Part shown: piece by piece, positions 1 to 10,403 of the stretch
Position numbering within the stretch: position 1 is the first letter of the stretch
Layout of the letters: each line of letters starts with the position of its first letter
Program-made: the position numbers and the translations under genes
Notes under the pieces: generated by a model
What the model was told of the DNA's origin: nothing
The model's input: the letters and a program-made list of their open reading frames with translations, nothing else
The model's database searches: none
Origin: Clostridia bacterium UC5.1-2E3
GTDB lineage: Bacteria > Bacillota > Clostridia > Lachnospirales > Lachnospiraceae
DNA: 52,690 nt
NCBI GenBank assembly: GCA_001304875.1
Contig: BBZO01000026.1
Span: 1-52,690 of the forward strand
Reading direction: 5' to 3'

Positions 1-93
1 CTGGCCCATGAGACGGCGGACGCGGTTCCGGCGGTCATGGACGCGGCGCGCGCCGCGCAGGCGGAGGAAGCCGGCGGCAGAGAAAGGGGATAA
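1..93 (+). CDS. C-terminal end of an unidentified protein (partial)
   Basis: An open frame enters from the left edge and stops with TAA at 91-93, giving about 30 residues rich in Ala and Glu with no motif I recognise. It ends two bases before alr, so the two are probably cotranscribed, and the alr ribosome binding site lies inside its last codons. In related Clostridia the gene before alr is often the NAD(P)H-hydrate dehydratase/epimerase, but the residues seen here do not confirm that. Confidence 0.5.
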   Translation: MAHETADAVPAVMDAARAAQAEEAGGRERG

Positions 94-95
94 AG

Positions 96-1390
96 ATGTT
101 GACGGAGAAACCGTACAGCCGCGTGTACGCGGCGGTAAATCTGGATCATATAGAGGACAACATGAAGGCCATCTGCGCCGTTTCCGGCGGGAAACAGAAA
201 ATCATCGGCGTCGTGAAGGCCGACGGCTACGGCCACGGGAGCGTCCCGGTGGCGAAGACCATCGACCCTTACGTGTGCGGGTTTGCGGTGGCCACGGTGG
301 ACGAGGGAATCCAGCTTCGCAGACACGGGATCGCGAAGCCGGTGATCATTCTGGGAAAGTGCCATGAATCACGGTTTGAGGAGATTGTAACCTACGGTCT
401 GGAGCCGGCGGTTTTCCAGTTTTCGCAGGCGGAGAGGCTGTCGGAGGTGGCTCTGAGGTTTGCCGCGAAGGAGGCTGGAACCGCTGGAAGAGTGAAACGG
501 GCGGGGGAGACTGAAACCGCCGGAGAGACCGGAACTGCTGGAGAGGTCGGCAGTACAGGCTCTGCCGGGGAAAGGCCGGCATCCAGCTGGCTCTCGACAC
601 CGGCATGGGCCGCATCGGGTTCCGCCCCGACGGGTCTGCCGCCGACGAGGTGCAGGCGATAAGCAGGCTTCCCGGCGTGGAAATCCGGGGGATGTTCACC
701 CACTTTGCGCGGGCCGACGAGACGGACAAATCCCACACGGAGCGGCAGCTGGAGCGGTACCGGCATTTTCTCGCTTTGTTAGGCGAACGGGGTGTCCGGA
801 TTCCCATGACCCACTGCGCCAACAGCGCGGGCATCATGGACCTGGGCGGTGCAGGGATGGACGCGTCCCGGGCGGGCATCGTCATTTACGGGCTCTACCC
901 GTCGGAGGAGGTTTTAAAGGAGCGCCTGCCTCTGAAGCCTGCCATGGAGGTTAAGAGCTTTATCACCTACATAAAGGACGTGGAGCCGGGGACGGCCATC
1001 AGTTACGGAGGCATGTTTACGGCCCCAGGGCCCATGCGCGTGGCCACCATACCGGCGGGCTACGGCGACGGCTATCCCAGGAACCTCTCGGGAAAGGGCT
1101 GTGTCCTGGTACGGGGAAAGCGGGCCGCCATTCTGGGGCGGGTCTGCATGGACCAGTTCATGGTGGACGTGACGGACATCCCCGGGGTGCAGGAGGACGA
1201 CCCGGTGACGCTCATCGGGCGCGACGGCGCGGAGGAGATCTCCATGGAGGAGGTGGCCGCGGCCTGCGGCGGATTCCACTACGAAATCCCCTGCGTGCTG
1301 GGGAAACGCGTTCCGCGGGTGTACCTGCGGGACGGGCAGGTGGTTGGAACGAAGGACTGGTTTGACGACATGTACGGCGATTTCACGTAA
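96..1390 (+). CDS. alr: Alanine racemase with a low-complexity insertion (frameshifted)
   Basis: PLP-dependent enzyme converting L-Ala to D-Ala for peptidoglycan. The N-terminal barrel carries the PLP-lysine motif VVKADGYGHG (about residue 40), then DTGMGRIGF. The C-terminal part has SYGGMF with the catalytic Tyr, PAGYGDGYPR, and GRVCMDQFMVDVTD. A frameshift near 570 moves the frame, and the two halves together cover the whole family length. Just before the shift, about 30 residues rich in Gly, Glu, Thr and Ala (bases about 470-570) replace the short loop normally found before the DTGMGR strand. ATG 96 follows an AAGGGG-type site. The neighbour EndoA toxin gene downstream matches the alr-ndoA order of Firmicutes. 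Confidence 0.93.
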
Positions 1391-1483
1391 CCATGTGTTT
1401 CACCATATGATAATCTAGACGAATACTTACGTCAGAGATGGTCAATACTAAGGGTAGTAATTGAAACGACGGAGAGTGAGAGT

Positions 1484-1831
1484 GTGATTATCAAGCGTGG
1501 TGATATCTATTATGCAGATCTGCGGCCGGTGGTCGGCTCCGAACAGGGCGGCGTGCGGCCGGTTTTAGTGATACAGAATGATATAGGAAACAGACACAGC
1601 CCCACAGTCATCTGTGCGGCCATCACCTCAAAGATGAACAAGGCAAAGCTCCCCACACACGTGGAGCTGGACACACGCCGGTGCAATATGGTGAAGGATT
1701 CGGTGATCCTGCTGGAACAGCTGAGGACCATCGACAAGCAGAGACTGAAGGAGAAGATTTGCCACATCGACAGCGACCTGCTGGAGAGAGTAAATCAGGC
1801 GCTTAAGATAAGCCTGGAGCTGGATACATAG
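1484..1831 (+). CDS. ndoA: EndoA/MazF-family mRNA interferase toxin
   Basis: Intact 115-residue protein, the usual length for B. subtilis EndoA. The start [20 protein letters not shown] and the segments [11 protein letters not shown] and ICAAITSK are diagnostic of the PemK/MazF fold, an endoribonuclease cutting mRNA at short motifs. The start is GTG 1484, preceded by GGAG at 1471-1474. In B. subtilis the antitoxin EndoAI is encoded between alr and ndoA. Here the 93 bases between the two genes contain no frame that could encode it. The toxin is therefore an orphan in this window, or its antitoxin lies elsewhere. No frameshift is seen. Confidence 0.92.
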   Translation: MIIKRGDIYYADLRPVVGSEQGGVRPVLVIQNDIGNRHSPTVICAAITSKMNKAKLPTHVELDTRRCNMVKDSVILLEQLRTIDKQRLKEKICHIDSDLLERVNQALKISLELDT

Positions 1832-1872
1832 CGAAAACCAGGCGGAAGGTACAACAGGAGATAAGAAAAGTT

Positions 1873-3156
1873 ATGGATATAGCGGTGGTTTTGCTGCTTG
1901 TGCTGTTAAACGGCAGCCTCTACGGCTTCGGGGCGGCCATACAAAATATGAGCGAAGCCAGTCTGGAGAAAGACGCGGAGAACAGAAATAAGACGGCCGG
2001 AAAGCTTAAGGAGATCATGGGCAGGCCGGCGGGATTTATCTACACCGTACAGATCGCGACGTATTTTGGCGGAATCATAACCGGCGCAGTGCTACTGGGC
2101 CGGTTCGGTCTGCGCCCGGAGACCTTTGGCGCGGGGGCGGCGGCGCTGTTGGCAATGGTGAGCTTCGGCGCGGTGATTCCGAAGCGCTGTGCAGTGAAAC
2201 ACCCGGAGCGGTGGGCCTATATGACCTATCCGCTGGTGCGGGCCGTAAGCATTCTTCTTAAGCCTTCGCCTGGCTGGCGGCGGGGCTTTCCTGGGCGGTA
2301 TTAAAATGCTTCGGCGTGGAGCTTAAGCGCCAGGAGGAGGACGTGACCGAGGAGGAAATCATGCTCATGGTGAACGAGGGGCAGGAGAAGGGCGTCCTGG
2401 AGGCCAGCGAGGCGGAGATGATCACCAACATTTTTGAGCTGGACAATAAGCAGGCCGGCGACATCATGACCCACCGGACAGCCGTGAAGGCCCTGGACGG
2501 GGACATGACCTTTAAGGAGGCCGAACAGTATGTGGTCAACGAGGCCGGCAATTCCAGGTACGGTGTACGGGGAGGACATCGACGATATCATCGGCATTTT
2601 ACATATCAGGGACATGCTGGCGGTGACGCTGGAGAGAGGCGCAGAGTGCGCCGGCCTGCCGCTTAGGGAGGTCCCGGGCCTTCTGCGCGCGGCCCATTTT
2701 ATCCCCGAGACCAGAAGCCTGGACGATCTCTTCGGCGAGATGCAGTCGAAGAAAATCCACATGTCCATTGTGGTGGACGAGTACGGGCAGACCGCCGGGA
2801 TCGTGACCATGGAGGACATTCTGGAGGAGATCGTGGGCAACATCCAGGACGAGTACGACGAGGAGGAGGAGTACATTTCCACGGCCGGCGACGGCGTTTA
2901 CATATTTAACGGCATGACGCCCCTCGAAGAGGTGGTAAAGACGCTTGAGCTTGATCTCCCGGAGGAGACGGAGGAGAATTACGAGACGTTAAATGGCTTC
3001 CTCATCTCCCTTTTAGGCCGCATCCCCGGCGAGGATGAGGAGCAGATCGCCATCCCCTACGGAAACTATCTGTTCACGGTCATCCGCATGGAAAATAAGA
3101 CAATAGGAACCGTGCGCGTGACCGCGCAGGAGAAGCAGGAGGAGGACGTGGAGTGA
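1873..3156 (+). CDS. CNNM/CorC (HlyC) family membrane protein with CBS domains (frameshifted)
   Basis: The N-terminal half is the hydrophobic DUF21/CNNM transmembrane domain (residues about 1-140, with SFGAVIPKRCA). It is followed by a CBS pair, with DIMTHRTAVKALD in the first repeat and IHMSIVVDEYGQTAGIVTMEDILEEIVG in the second (split here: VDEYGQTAGIV, then MEDILEEIVG), and a C-terminal CorC_HlyC domain ending near GTVRVTA. Family members are linked to magnesium/cobalt export. Frameshifts near 2262 and 2560 break the frame into three. The second looks like loss of two C residues in a Tyr-Pro-Val context. The stop TGA overlaps the GTG start of the next gene, so translation is probably coupled to the MATE exporter. 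Confidence 0.88.
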
Positions 3157-4535
3157 GAGGCATAGCCGCAGATACGAGATATATGCTCCGGGACCGGATC
3201 TTCTTATCGAAGGCGTTCCGGATTGCCCTGCCGGTGGCGATGCAGGGCATGTTGAATACGCTGGTGAACCTGGCGGACACGCTGATGATCGGCTCTCTCG
3301 GCGAGAGCACCATCGCGGCGGTGGGCCTGGCCAACAAGGTGTTCTTTGTGTTCACATTGCTGGTGTTCGGGATCGTCAGCGGCTCCGGCGTCCTGGCGGC
3401 CCAGTACTGGGGGAACCAGGACGTGAAAAATATCAGGAAGGTCATGGGTCTGGCGCTGACGCTGTCCATGATCGGCGCGCTCTGTTTTGTGATCCCCTGC
3501 GTGCTGGCGCCGGAGAAGGTGATGCGCATTTTCACCACCAGCCAGTCCAGTATCGAGATCGGCGCGGCCTATCTGACCATCGCCGTGTTTTCCTACCCGT
3601 TCACGGCCATCACCAACACGCTGGTGGCCATGCAGCGGGCGGTGAACCGGGTGAAGGCGCCGGTGCTCATCACCTGCATGGCCATTGTGGTGAACATCTG
3701 TCTGAACTATGTGTTTATTTTCGGCCATTTCGGGGCTCCGGCCCTGGGGGCGCCGGGCGCGGCCATCGCGACGCTGATCGCCCGTAGTATGGAGGCCGCG
3801 GCGATTATCCTGGTGATTTACCTCGGGAAGTCGCCGATTGCGGGACATATCCGGGAAATGTTCGGCTACTCGAAGGAATTTTTACGCCAGTTCGCCCGCA
3901 CCACCGTCCCGGTCATCGCCAACGAGTTCACCTGGGGACTGGGAACCACGCTCTACTCGCTGGCCTACGGGCGCATGGGCGACAATGCGGTGGCGGCCAT
4001 CACCATCGCCACCACGATCCAGGATCTGGTGGTGGTGCTGTTCCAGGGACTGAGCGCCGCCACGGCTGTGATTCTGGGAAATGAGATGGGAGCCGGGAAG
4101 CTTAGGCGGGCGGAGCGGTACGCGAGGAATTTCTTCATCCTGCAGTTTATGATCACGGTTATCGCGGCGCTTGTCTGTGTGGGGATCCGGTGGCAGATCA
4201 TCGGACTATACAATGTGAGCGCCGGGGTGGCGCGGGACATCAGCCTCTGCCTCATCGTGTTCGCCCTCTACATGCCGGCGAAGATGTTCAACTACGTGAA
4301 CGTGGTGGGTGTTTTGAGAAGCGGCGGCGACACGACGGCCAGCCTGTTTCTGGATTGCACCGGCGTGTGGCTCATCGGCGTGCCGCTTGCATTCCTCGGC
4401 GGGCTGTACTTCAAATTTCCGATTTACATTGTTTACGCCCTGGTGCTCTCGGAGGAAATTTACAAGTTTGTGCTGGGATATATCCGCTACCGGCAGAAAA
4501 AATGGCTCAGAAATCTGGCCGCGGAGCTGTCCTGA
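3153..4535 (+). CDS. MATE family multidrug/cation efflux protein
   Basis: Intact 460-residue membrane protein with about twelve hydrophobic segments. It shows the MATE pattern of two homologous six-helix halves, with ALPVAMQGMLNTLVNLADTLM near the N-terminus and a second half starting near TTVPVIANEFTWGLGT. MATE proteins export drugs or organic cations using Na+ or H+ gradients. The GTG start at 3153 overlaps the stop of the preceding CNNM gene by 4 bases (GTGA), and the purine-rich GGAGGACG just upstream serves as ribosome binding site. The substrate cannot be read from the sequence. Confidence 0.92.
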   Translation: MRGIAADTRYMLRDRIFLSKAFRIALPVAMQGMLNTLVNLADTLMIGSLGESTIAAVGLANKVFFVFTLLVFGIVSGSGVLAAQYWGNQDVKNIRKVMGLALTLSMIGALCFVIPCVLAPEKVMRIFTTSQSSIEIGAAYLTIAVFSYPFTAITNTLVAMQRAVNRVKAPVLITCMAIVVNICLNYVFIFGHFGAPALGAPGAAIATLIARSMEAAAIILVIYLGKSPIAGHIREMFGYSKEFLRQFARTTVPVIANEFTWGLGTTLYSLAYGRMGDNAVAAITIATTIQDLVVVLFQGLSAATAVILGNEMGAGKLRRAERYARNFFILQFMITVIAALVCVGIRWQIIGLYNVSAGVARDISLCLIVFALYMPAKMFNYVNVVGVLRSGGDTTASLFLDCTGVWLIGVPLAFLGGLYFKFPIYIVYALVLSEEIYKFVLGYIRYRQKKWLRNLAAELS

Positions 4536-4607
4536 CACTTGCCAAGGCGTATGTTTAGTGATAGAATAAAAAAGATTGTTTTATAACAGAGGAAAGGGAG
4601 AGCGAGT

Positions 4608-5336
4608 ATGTCTGGACATTCTAAATTCGCTAATATTAAACACAAGAAAGAGAAAAACGACGCGGCCAAGGGAAAAATCTTCACCGTCATCGGCCGTGAG
4701 ATCGCAGTGGCTGTGAAGGAGGGCGGCGCGGATCCGGCCAACAACAGCAAGCTGCGCGATGTCATCGCCAAGGCGAAGGCCAACAACATGCCCAACGACA
4801 CCATCGAGAGAGGCATCAAGAAGGCCGCCGGCGACGCCAATGCCGTCAACTATGAGAACGTGACCTACGAGGGCTACGGCCCTAATGGAGTGGCCATCAT
4901 CGTGGACGCTCTGACAGACAACAAGAACCGCACGGCGGCCAACGTGAGAAGCGCCTTTACCAAGGGCGGCGGCAATGTGGGAACTCCCGGCTGCGTGTCC
5001 TACAGCTTCGACAAGAAGGGACAGATCATCATTGACAAAGAAGAGTGCGACATGGATCCCGACGAGCTGATGATGGTTGCCCTGGACGCAGGCGCCGAGG
5101 ACTTCTCCGAGGAGGAGGACAGCTTTGAGGTGCTCACTGATCCGGACGAGTTCAGCGCGGTGCGCGAGGCTCTCGAGGCGGCCGGCATCCCCATGGCCAG
5201 CGCCGAGGTGACCATGATCCCCCAGACCTGGGTGGAGCTCACCGACGAGGAGGCCATCAAGAAGATGAACCGGATCCTGGATCTGCTGGACGCGGATGAC
5301 GACGTGCAGGCGACGTATCATAACTGGGATGAGTAA
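4608..5336 (+). CDS. yebC: YebC/PmpR (TACO1) family regulator
   Basis: Intact 242-residue protein beginning [19 protein letters not shown], the conserved YebC start. It continues with [14 protein letters not shown] and [12 protein letters not shown], and ends near the usual family length. YebC-family proteins were described as DNA-binding transcription regulators, and more recently as ribosome-associated factors that help translation of proline stretches. The sequence alone does not separate these roles. AGAGGAAAGGGAG precedes ATG 4608. A rho-independent terminator follows at about 5366-5415. The frame has no lesion. Confidence 0.95.
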   Translation: MSGHSKFANIKHKKEKNDAAKGKIFTVIGREIAVAVKEGGADPANNSKLRDVIAKAKANNMPNDTIERGIKKAAGDANAVNYENVTYEGYGPNGVAIIVDALTDNKNRTAANVRSAFTKGGGNVGTPGCVSYSFDKKGQIIIDKEECDMDPDELMMVALDAGAEDFSEEEDSFEVLTDPDEFSAVREALEAAGIPMASAEVTMIPQTWVELTDEEAIKKMNRILDLLDADDDVQATYHNWDE

Positions 5337-5365
5337 TAAGGCAGGAATGCCAGTTACGAAAGTAC

Positions 5366-5415
5366 AGGGGCTTCTTTCTGAACATCATTATTGATGACGG
5401 AAAGGGGCCCTTTTT
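5366..5415 (+). terminator. Intrinsic terminator after yebC
   Basis: AGGGGC at 5366-5371 can pair with GGCCCT before a T5 run at 5411-5415, and an inner CATCA/TGATG hairpin sits in the loop. It lies between yebC and the convergent LysR gene. Confidence 0.65.
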
Positions 5416-5426
5416 ATCTGCTGTGT

Positions 5427-6313
5427 TCACATCCACGGCTCCGTCTGCAGCAGCCGGATCATCCCCTGCATCTGAGGCGAGATCCATTTTTCCCGGTGGG
5501 TGGTGACTGTGACTGTGATCCGCACCGGCGGGATGGCCACAGGGATCACCTGGAGCGTGCCCTGCCGGATTTCCTGGCGCACAGCGTACTCCGGGAGAAA
5601 GGAAATCCCGCTGCTGTACTTTAGAACCTCCACGATTCCCCTGGTGCTTTTGAGACGGATTCCTTCCCGTATGGACAGATGATTATGCGCCAGCAGCTTG
5701 AAGAGCGACTGGTAATAGACCCCGACTTCCTCCGTCAGAATGAAGTTCTCCTGGACAATGCGCGCCAGGGAGACAGAGGACTGCCCGGCCAGCGGATGGT
5801 GCCGGTTTGCCACAAAGCGCACAGGGGCGGAGTTTGAAAAGTGCCGGTTCAGTCCCGGCGCGGTTTCAGTCGTTTCCAGATAACAGCCCAGGTCCAGCCT
5901 GTTTTTCATCAGAAGATCCACGATCTCCACGGAGGAGGCCGTGCGGAAATCCAGAAGAACGTTGGGGAACATGGCCTGGTACTGGGGGATGAGCTTCAGA
6001 AATTCGGAAAAGAACAGGGATTCCACAATGCCGATGCGTAACGTTCCTCCCAGCTCCCTGGGTCTGCGGTGAGTGTGGTCATTTCCTGGGCCGTGTTATA
6101 CATCCGCTGGGCCAGCGGAAGAAACGACTCGCCGAAGGCGGTGAGAGAGATGGAGCGGTTGAAACGGTCGAACAGCGGGTGTCCCAGTTCCTCCTCCAGC
6201 TGCTGGATCTGCATGGTGACGGTGGACTGGGCGTAACCCAGGGCCTCCGCCGTCTTAGAGAAATTTCCCAGCTCCACCGCGCGCAGGAAGGTAAATATGT
6301 TTCTCAATTCCAT
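5427..6313 (-). CDS. LysR family transcriptional regulator (frameshifted)
   Basis: The N-terminal winged helix-turn-helix reads MELRNIFTFLRAVELGNFSKTA, then ALGYAQSTVTMQIQQLEEELG, typical of LysR. The C-terminal effector domain (about 200 residues) follows after a frameshift near 6055, where GTLRIGIVESLFF spans the domain start. I place the start at the ATG at 6313 rather than 6325, because GAGGG lies 6-10 bases upstream and family members begin MELRN. It is divergent from the opine dehydrogenase-gltS-prpD genes and probably controls them, as is usual for LysR genes. An inverted repeat in the shared intergenic region is a candidate binding site. Confidence 0.9.
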
Positions 6314-6406
6314 AGTATCCCTCACTTCAAAAAACTGAACGATTCATTTGAAACTATCTATTTTACAAAAAGATAAAAGCGTTGTATCATCAAATTGTCG
6401 AAAGAA

Positions 6407-6423
6407 ATCGATAATAGATCGAT
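6407..6423. promoter_or_regulatory. Candidate LysR operator (ATCGAT inverted repeat)
   Basis: Two ATCGAT hexamers at 6407-6412 and 6418-6423 are separated by five bases. They lie directly upstream of the putative -35 at 6429, between the LysR gene and the operon. This position suits a LysR activator, but binding is inferred. Confidence 0.4.
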
Positions 6424-6428
6424 ATAAT

Positions 6429-6457
6429 TTGACAAAATGTAACTTGATATGGATTAT
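6429..6457 (+). promoter_or_regulatory. Promoter for opine dehydrogenase operon
   Basis: A perfect TTGACA at 6429-6434 is followed after 17 bases by GATTAT (4/6 match) at 6452-6457. This gives a leader of about 50 bases before ATG 6516. A weak -10 fits dependence on an activator. Confidence 0.5.
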
Positions 6458-6515
6458 ATCACAACACATGGAGAATGAAAAGCTCCAACCCAAACGAGTC
6501 AGGAGGGAATCAGAC

Positions 6516-7757
6516 ATGAGTAAAATGGAGTATCTGAAGGGAATGCCGATCGCTGTACTGGGCGGCGGCGCAGCCGGAAAAACCTGCGCGGCGGACTGTA
6601 AGCTGAGCGGCAGCGAGGTGCGTCTGTACGACGCGATGCCGTTTGCGGAAACCTCGCTGAGGGATGTGGACAAGACGGGAATCCTGCTGGATGGCGTGCA
6701 GCGAAATAAGTATTGTTTCGAGCGCTCCGGCCGGGCGTATTTTGATCTGGTTACCACAGACATCGGTGCGGCTGTCAAAGGAGCGGGACAGATCATCGTG
6801 GCCATGGGCTCCTGGGGACATGAGTCCACGTTCCGTGCGCTGATTCCTCATCTGGAGGACGGCCAGGTGGTTCACGTGTTTGCCGACAATTTTGGCTGTC
6901 TGCTGCTTCGCAGGCTGATGCGGGAGATGGGATGCACGAAGAAGGTCATCGTCGGAGGATGGTCTTCCATGCCTTACGGAACCAGAATCGAGAGCATCGG
7001 AAACTTCCAGTTCCCCCATGTCAGTGCAAAATACCGGGCCATCACACTCCGGGGCGCTGCGCTGCCCATGACGGACACGGATGATTTCATCGAAGCGTCC
7101 AGATATCTGCCCTGTATGGATGCAGTGACCCAGGGAGACGGAGCATCAAAGGCCAACACCGTTCTGGATGTGGATTTTGCCAACGTAAATCCTGTGATTC
7201 ACGTGCCGGCCACCATTCTGGGTGTGTCCACGATGGAGAACTGGGGAGTTATTTTCTGCGGTCATGATAAGACGACTTACTCCATGTATTCCCACGGCCT
7301 GTGTCCCTCCATCTGTGAGGTACAGTACCAGTTTTACAATGAGGAGATTGCCCTGGCCAAGGCCATCGGCGTGGGCTGTCCCACCTATAAATACGAGATG
7401 TTCTTCTCCCGCCGCAGTGTCCTGACGCAGGAGTACATGGGCCTCGATAAGGACGGAAATGACAACGTGGTATTCCCGCTTGATCAGCCCTCCAACGAGG
7501 GAAACACCGGCCCCAACAGCATCCATCACCGTTATCTCACCGAGGACGTGCCGATCGGCTGCAAGATTTATCATGATCTGGGCGTACAGTATGGCGTGCC
7601 TACGCCCATCATCGATTCCATGATCGTGCTGGCCGGGTCCTTCCACAAGAAGAACTTCTTCGAGACCAGCCGCTATAATCTGGCGTATCTGGGCATCGAC
7701 GGCATGAGCAAAGAGGAGCTTCTGGCGTATTTGAACGACGGCGTATACAACCGTTGA
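6516..7757 (+). CDS. NAD/NADP octopine/nopaline (opine) dehydrogenase family protein
   Basis: Intact 413-residue protein. The N-terminal Rossmann fold begins MPIAVLGGGAAGKTCAADC with the dinucleotide-binding GGGAAG. The C-terminal octopine-DH domain contains HHRYLTEDVPIGC and GVPTPIIDSMI, which match the catalytic His region of the family. These enzymes reductively condense an amino acid with an alpha-keto acid, or run in reverse to break down opines. ATG 6516 has AGGAGGG at 6501-6507. The neighbours (a GltS-type symporter and MmgE/PrpD) suggest uptake and oxidation of an opine-like or dicarboxylic amino-acid substrate. Direction and substrate are inferred. Confidence 0.88.
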   Translation: MSKMEYLKGMPIAVLGGGAAGKTCAADCKLSGSEVRLYDAMPFAETSLRDVDKTGILLDGVQRNKYCFERSGRAYFDLVTTDIGAAVKGAGQIIVAMGSWGHESTFRALIPHLEDGQVVHVFADNFGCLLLRRLMREMGCTKKVIVGGWSSMPYGTRIESIGNFQFPHVSAKYRAITLRGAALPMTDTDDFIEASRYLPCMDAVTQGDGASKANTVLDVDFANVNPVIHVPATILGVSTMENWGVIFCGHDKTTYSMYSHGLCPSICEVQYQFYNEEIALAKAIGVGCPTYKYEMFFSRRSVLTQEYMGLDKDGNDNVVFPLDQPSNEGNTGPNSIHHRYLTEDVPIGCKIYHDLGVQYGVPTPIIDSMIVLAGSFHKKNFFETSRYNLAYLGIDGMSKEELLAYLNDGVYNR

Positions 7758-7853
7758 CAGACATGGGCGGATGGAGGGGAGGTTCCATCCGCCGTGGAAT
7801 ATAAAAATGGGGATAGTAAAAAATATAAATGATTGAAGGAGAGTGTATCTGAT

Positions 7854-9055
7854 ATGACAATCCATCTGGATATAATTCAGACGCTGGCGGTTGCTGTCAT
7901 CGTCCTGTTCGTCGGTAATTTTGTGAAACGTTACTTTAAGATTCTGGACCGCCTGTGCATACCGGATCCTGTTGTGGGCGGCCTTTTGTTTTCGCTCCTG
8001 ACGTTGGCGGGGTATTCATCCGGCTTCTGATGTTTGAGCTTGATACGACGCTGCAGAACGTGTTCATGACGGTTTTCTTCACGTCGGTCGGTTTTACCTG
8101 CGATGTCCGGGTGCTGTTAAAATATGGAAAACGTGCAATCCAGTTTACCATTGTCCTGGCGCTTTTAGTCTGCTTCCAGAATGCTATTGGCGTTGGACTG
8201 GCTAAGTTATTTGATATTAATCTGCTTCTGGGCCTGTGCACTGGCTCTGCATCCATGACAGGCGGGCACGGAACCGCCGGCTCGTTCGCTCCTCTGTTTG
8301 AGAGCATGTACGGCTGTGAGGGAGCCTGGTTGTCGGTTTGGCTGCAGCCACCTTCGGACTGGTGTCCGGCGGACTGGTGGGCGGCCCTGTGGGAATTTCC
8401 TGGTCCGTCGCCACGGTCTGGCAGAGGTTGCCGCCGCGCGGAGAAATGATCCCTCCCAGGCATCGACTCACGAGATGGAGATTCCTTTAAGCGCAAAGAA
8501 GATGACGCTGGCTGCGAACCAGATTATCATCTGCATGGGAATCGGAACGCTGATTTATCTGGCGTTACAAATGGTCGGCATCACATTCCCGTCCTACGTG
8601 GGAGGCATGGTGATGGGCGTGGTTCTGCGCAACGTAAGCGTATACAGCGGAAAATTCGAGACGCCGTTAGCGGAAATCGACAGCATCGGCAATATCAGTC
8701 TTTCCCTGTTCGTCTCCATGGCGCTCATGTCCTTGAAGCTCTGGCAGCTGGCGGATCTGGCTCTCCCCATGATCGTAACGCTGGCGGCGCAGGTAGTGTT
8801 CATCGCCATTTTCATGTGCCTGGTGGCTTACTATATTCTGGGACACGACTATGACGCGGCCGTCATGATAACCGGATTCTGCGGCTTTGGTCTGGGGGCA
8901 ATGCCCAATGGTGTGTCCAACATGCAGGCGTTTACAAAAAAATGGGGTCCTTCGCCCACTGCATTCTTTGTTGTGCCGGTGTGGGGTCTGTCATTATTGA
9001 TGTGGTAAACGCACTGATTCTGACGCTGCTGATGAATATTCTCGGTCCGATGTAG
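7854..9055 (+). CDS. gltS: Sodium/glutamate symporter GltS-like (frameshifted)
   Basis: Membrane protein of about 400 residues. Family signatures include IPDPVVGGLL near residue 40, the TGSASMTGGHGTAGSF reentrant-loop motif of the ESS family, and the matching second-half segment GFCGFGLGAMPNGVSNM. It would import glutamate or a related acidic compound with Na+. Four frameshifts (about 8025, 8332, 8400 and 8965) split it into overlapping pieces whose joined sequence has the expected length. ATG 7854 follows GAAGGAGAG. It lies between opine dehydrogenase and MmgE/PrpD and is likely the permease for that pathway. Confidence 0.85.
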
Positions 9056-9076
9056 GCGGTGAGAAAGAGGAATTTT

Positions 9077-10395
9077 ATGGAGTTTTGCACAGATTATACA
9101 CTGGAAAAATTTATTCTGAATACCAGATGGGAAGATCTCCCGGAGAAGTCCGGGAGCGGGCTGTTGTCTGCGGGATTGATCTGACTGCCGCCCTTTTGCT
9201 GGGAGCCAGAGGAAGACAGTTTCAGACGGGACTTTTCATGGCGCGGAATTTTTATAAAGAAGGAACGGTACCTGTGGTGGGCAGCAGGGAAACATTTTGT
9301 GTCCTGGGCTCTGCTGTGGCCATGTCCCACGCCTCCAATTCCTTTGATATCGACGATGGACATAACATGATCAAGGGTCACCCGGGCGCTTCCTTCGTGG
9401 GCGGCGTGCTGGCGGCGGCCTGGAGAAGGGAATTTCCTATCGGGAGTATCTGACCGCACTGACCGTGTGCTACGAGGCGGCTATCCGCTGCGGCCTGGCG
9501 ATTCAGGATCATTATCAGTTTCATCACAGTACGGGAAGCTACGGCGCTTTTGGGACGGCTGCTGGCATGGGACGCATTTTAGGCTTTTCAGCGGAACAGC
9601 TGAACCATGCACTTTCCATTGCCGAGTTTCACGCGCCGCTGTCGCCGGTGATGCGCTCCGTTGAGTATCCGTCCATGAATAAGGACGGCGTGCCGTTCGG
9701 CACGCTGGTGGGAGCGGAGGCGGCGCTGGAGGCGCTTTCGGGAAGCACTGGCCGCGGATATCTGCTGGAGATGCCGGAGTACCGGGCGCATCTGGATTCG
9801 CTGGGAACTGTCTGGGAGATCATGAATCTCTATTTCAAGCCATACACCTGCTGCCGCTGGGCGCATCAGCATCGCGGCCTGTATCGATCTGGCAAAAATG
9901 CATGTGTTCCAGGATTCTGATGTGGAAAAGATCTATGTTCACACATTCAAGGCCGCGGCGCAGTTAAGCAAAGCGGTTCCCCGGACGACGGACGAAGCCC
10001 AGTACAATGTTGCCTGGCCAGTGGCCTGTGCCCTGGTTCACAGAGATGTGGGGCTGGAACAGGTGATAGAGGAAAGTCTTGACGATCTGCGGGTGCTGGA
10101 CATGATGAAGCGTCTGGAATTTGAAGTGGATCCGGCGCTGGAGGCGCAGTTCCCCGCCCGGCGGCTGGCCTGGGTGGAAATCTGGCTGAAGGATGGGCGG
10201 CGGCTTAAGTCGGATGTCTATGCGGCGGCCGGTGAGCACACCGACCGGGTGGATTTATCCTGGATCGAGGAGAAGTTCCGGCTCAGGACGGCTCCGATTC
10301 TGGCTCCGGAGCGGCAGGAGGAGATCTTGCGGATGCTGGAGACAGGGCTGGACTGCAGCGTCCGGGATGTGGTTTCTTTATTAAATAATATGTGA
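9077..10395 (+). CDS. MmgE/PrpD family protein (frameshifted)
   Basis: About 440 residues of the MmgE/PrpD fold, which includes 2-methylcitrate dehydratase, aconitate decarboxylase and isomerases of small dicarboxylates. Matching segments include ASNSFDIDDGHN, GHPGASFVGGVLAAA, HSTGSYGAFGTAAG and FKPYTCCRWAH. Frameshifts near 9148, 9420 and 9862 break it. The last looks like loss of two C residues, and the joined frame gives WAHPAIAACIDLA. ATG 9077 is preceded by GAGAAAGAGG. Being the last gene of the opine dehydrogenase operon, it may process the keto acid or dicarboxylate product. The exact reaction cannot be assigned. Confidence 0.85.
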
Positions 10396-10403
10396 TTTTC
10401 AAG

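Noticed and set aside
7955..9008. Separate small membrane proteins in the gltS region
   Set aside because: Each piece matches a consecutive part of one GltS protein, so indels rather than separate genes explain them.
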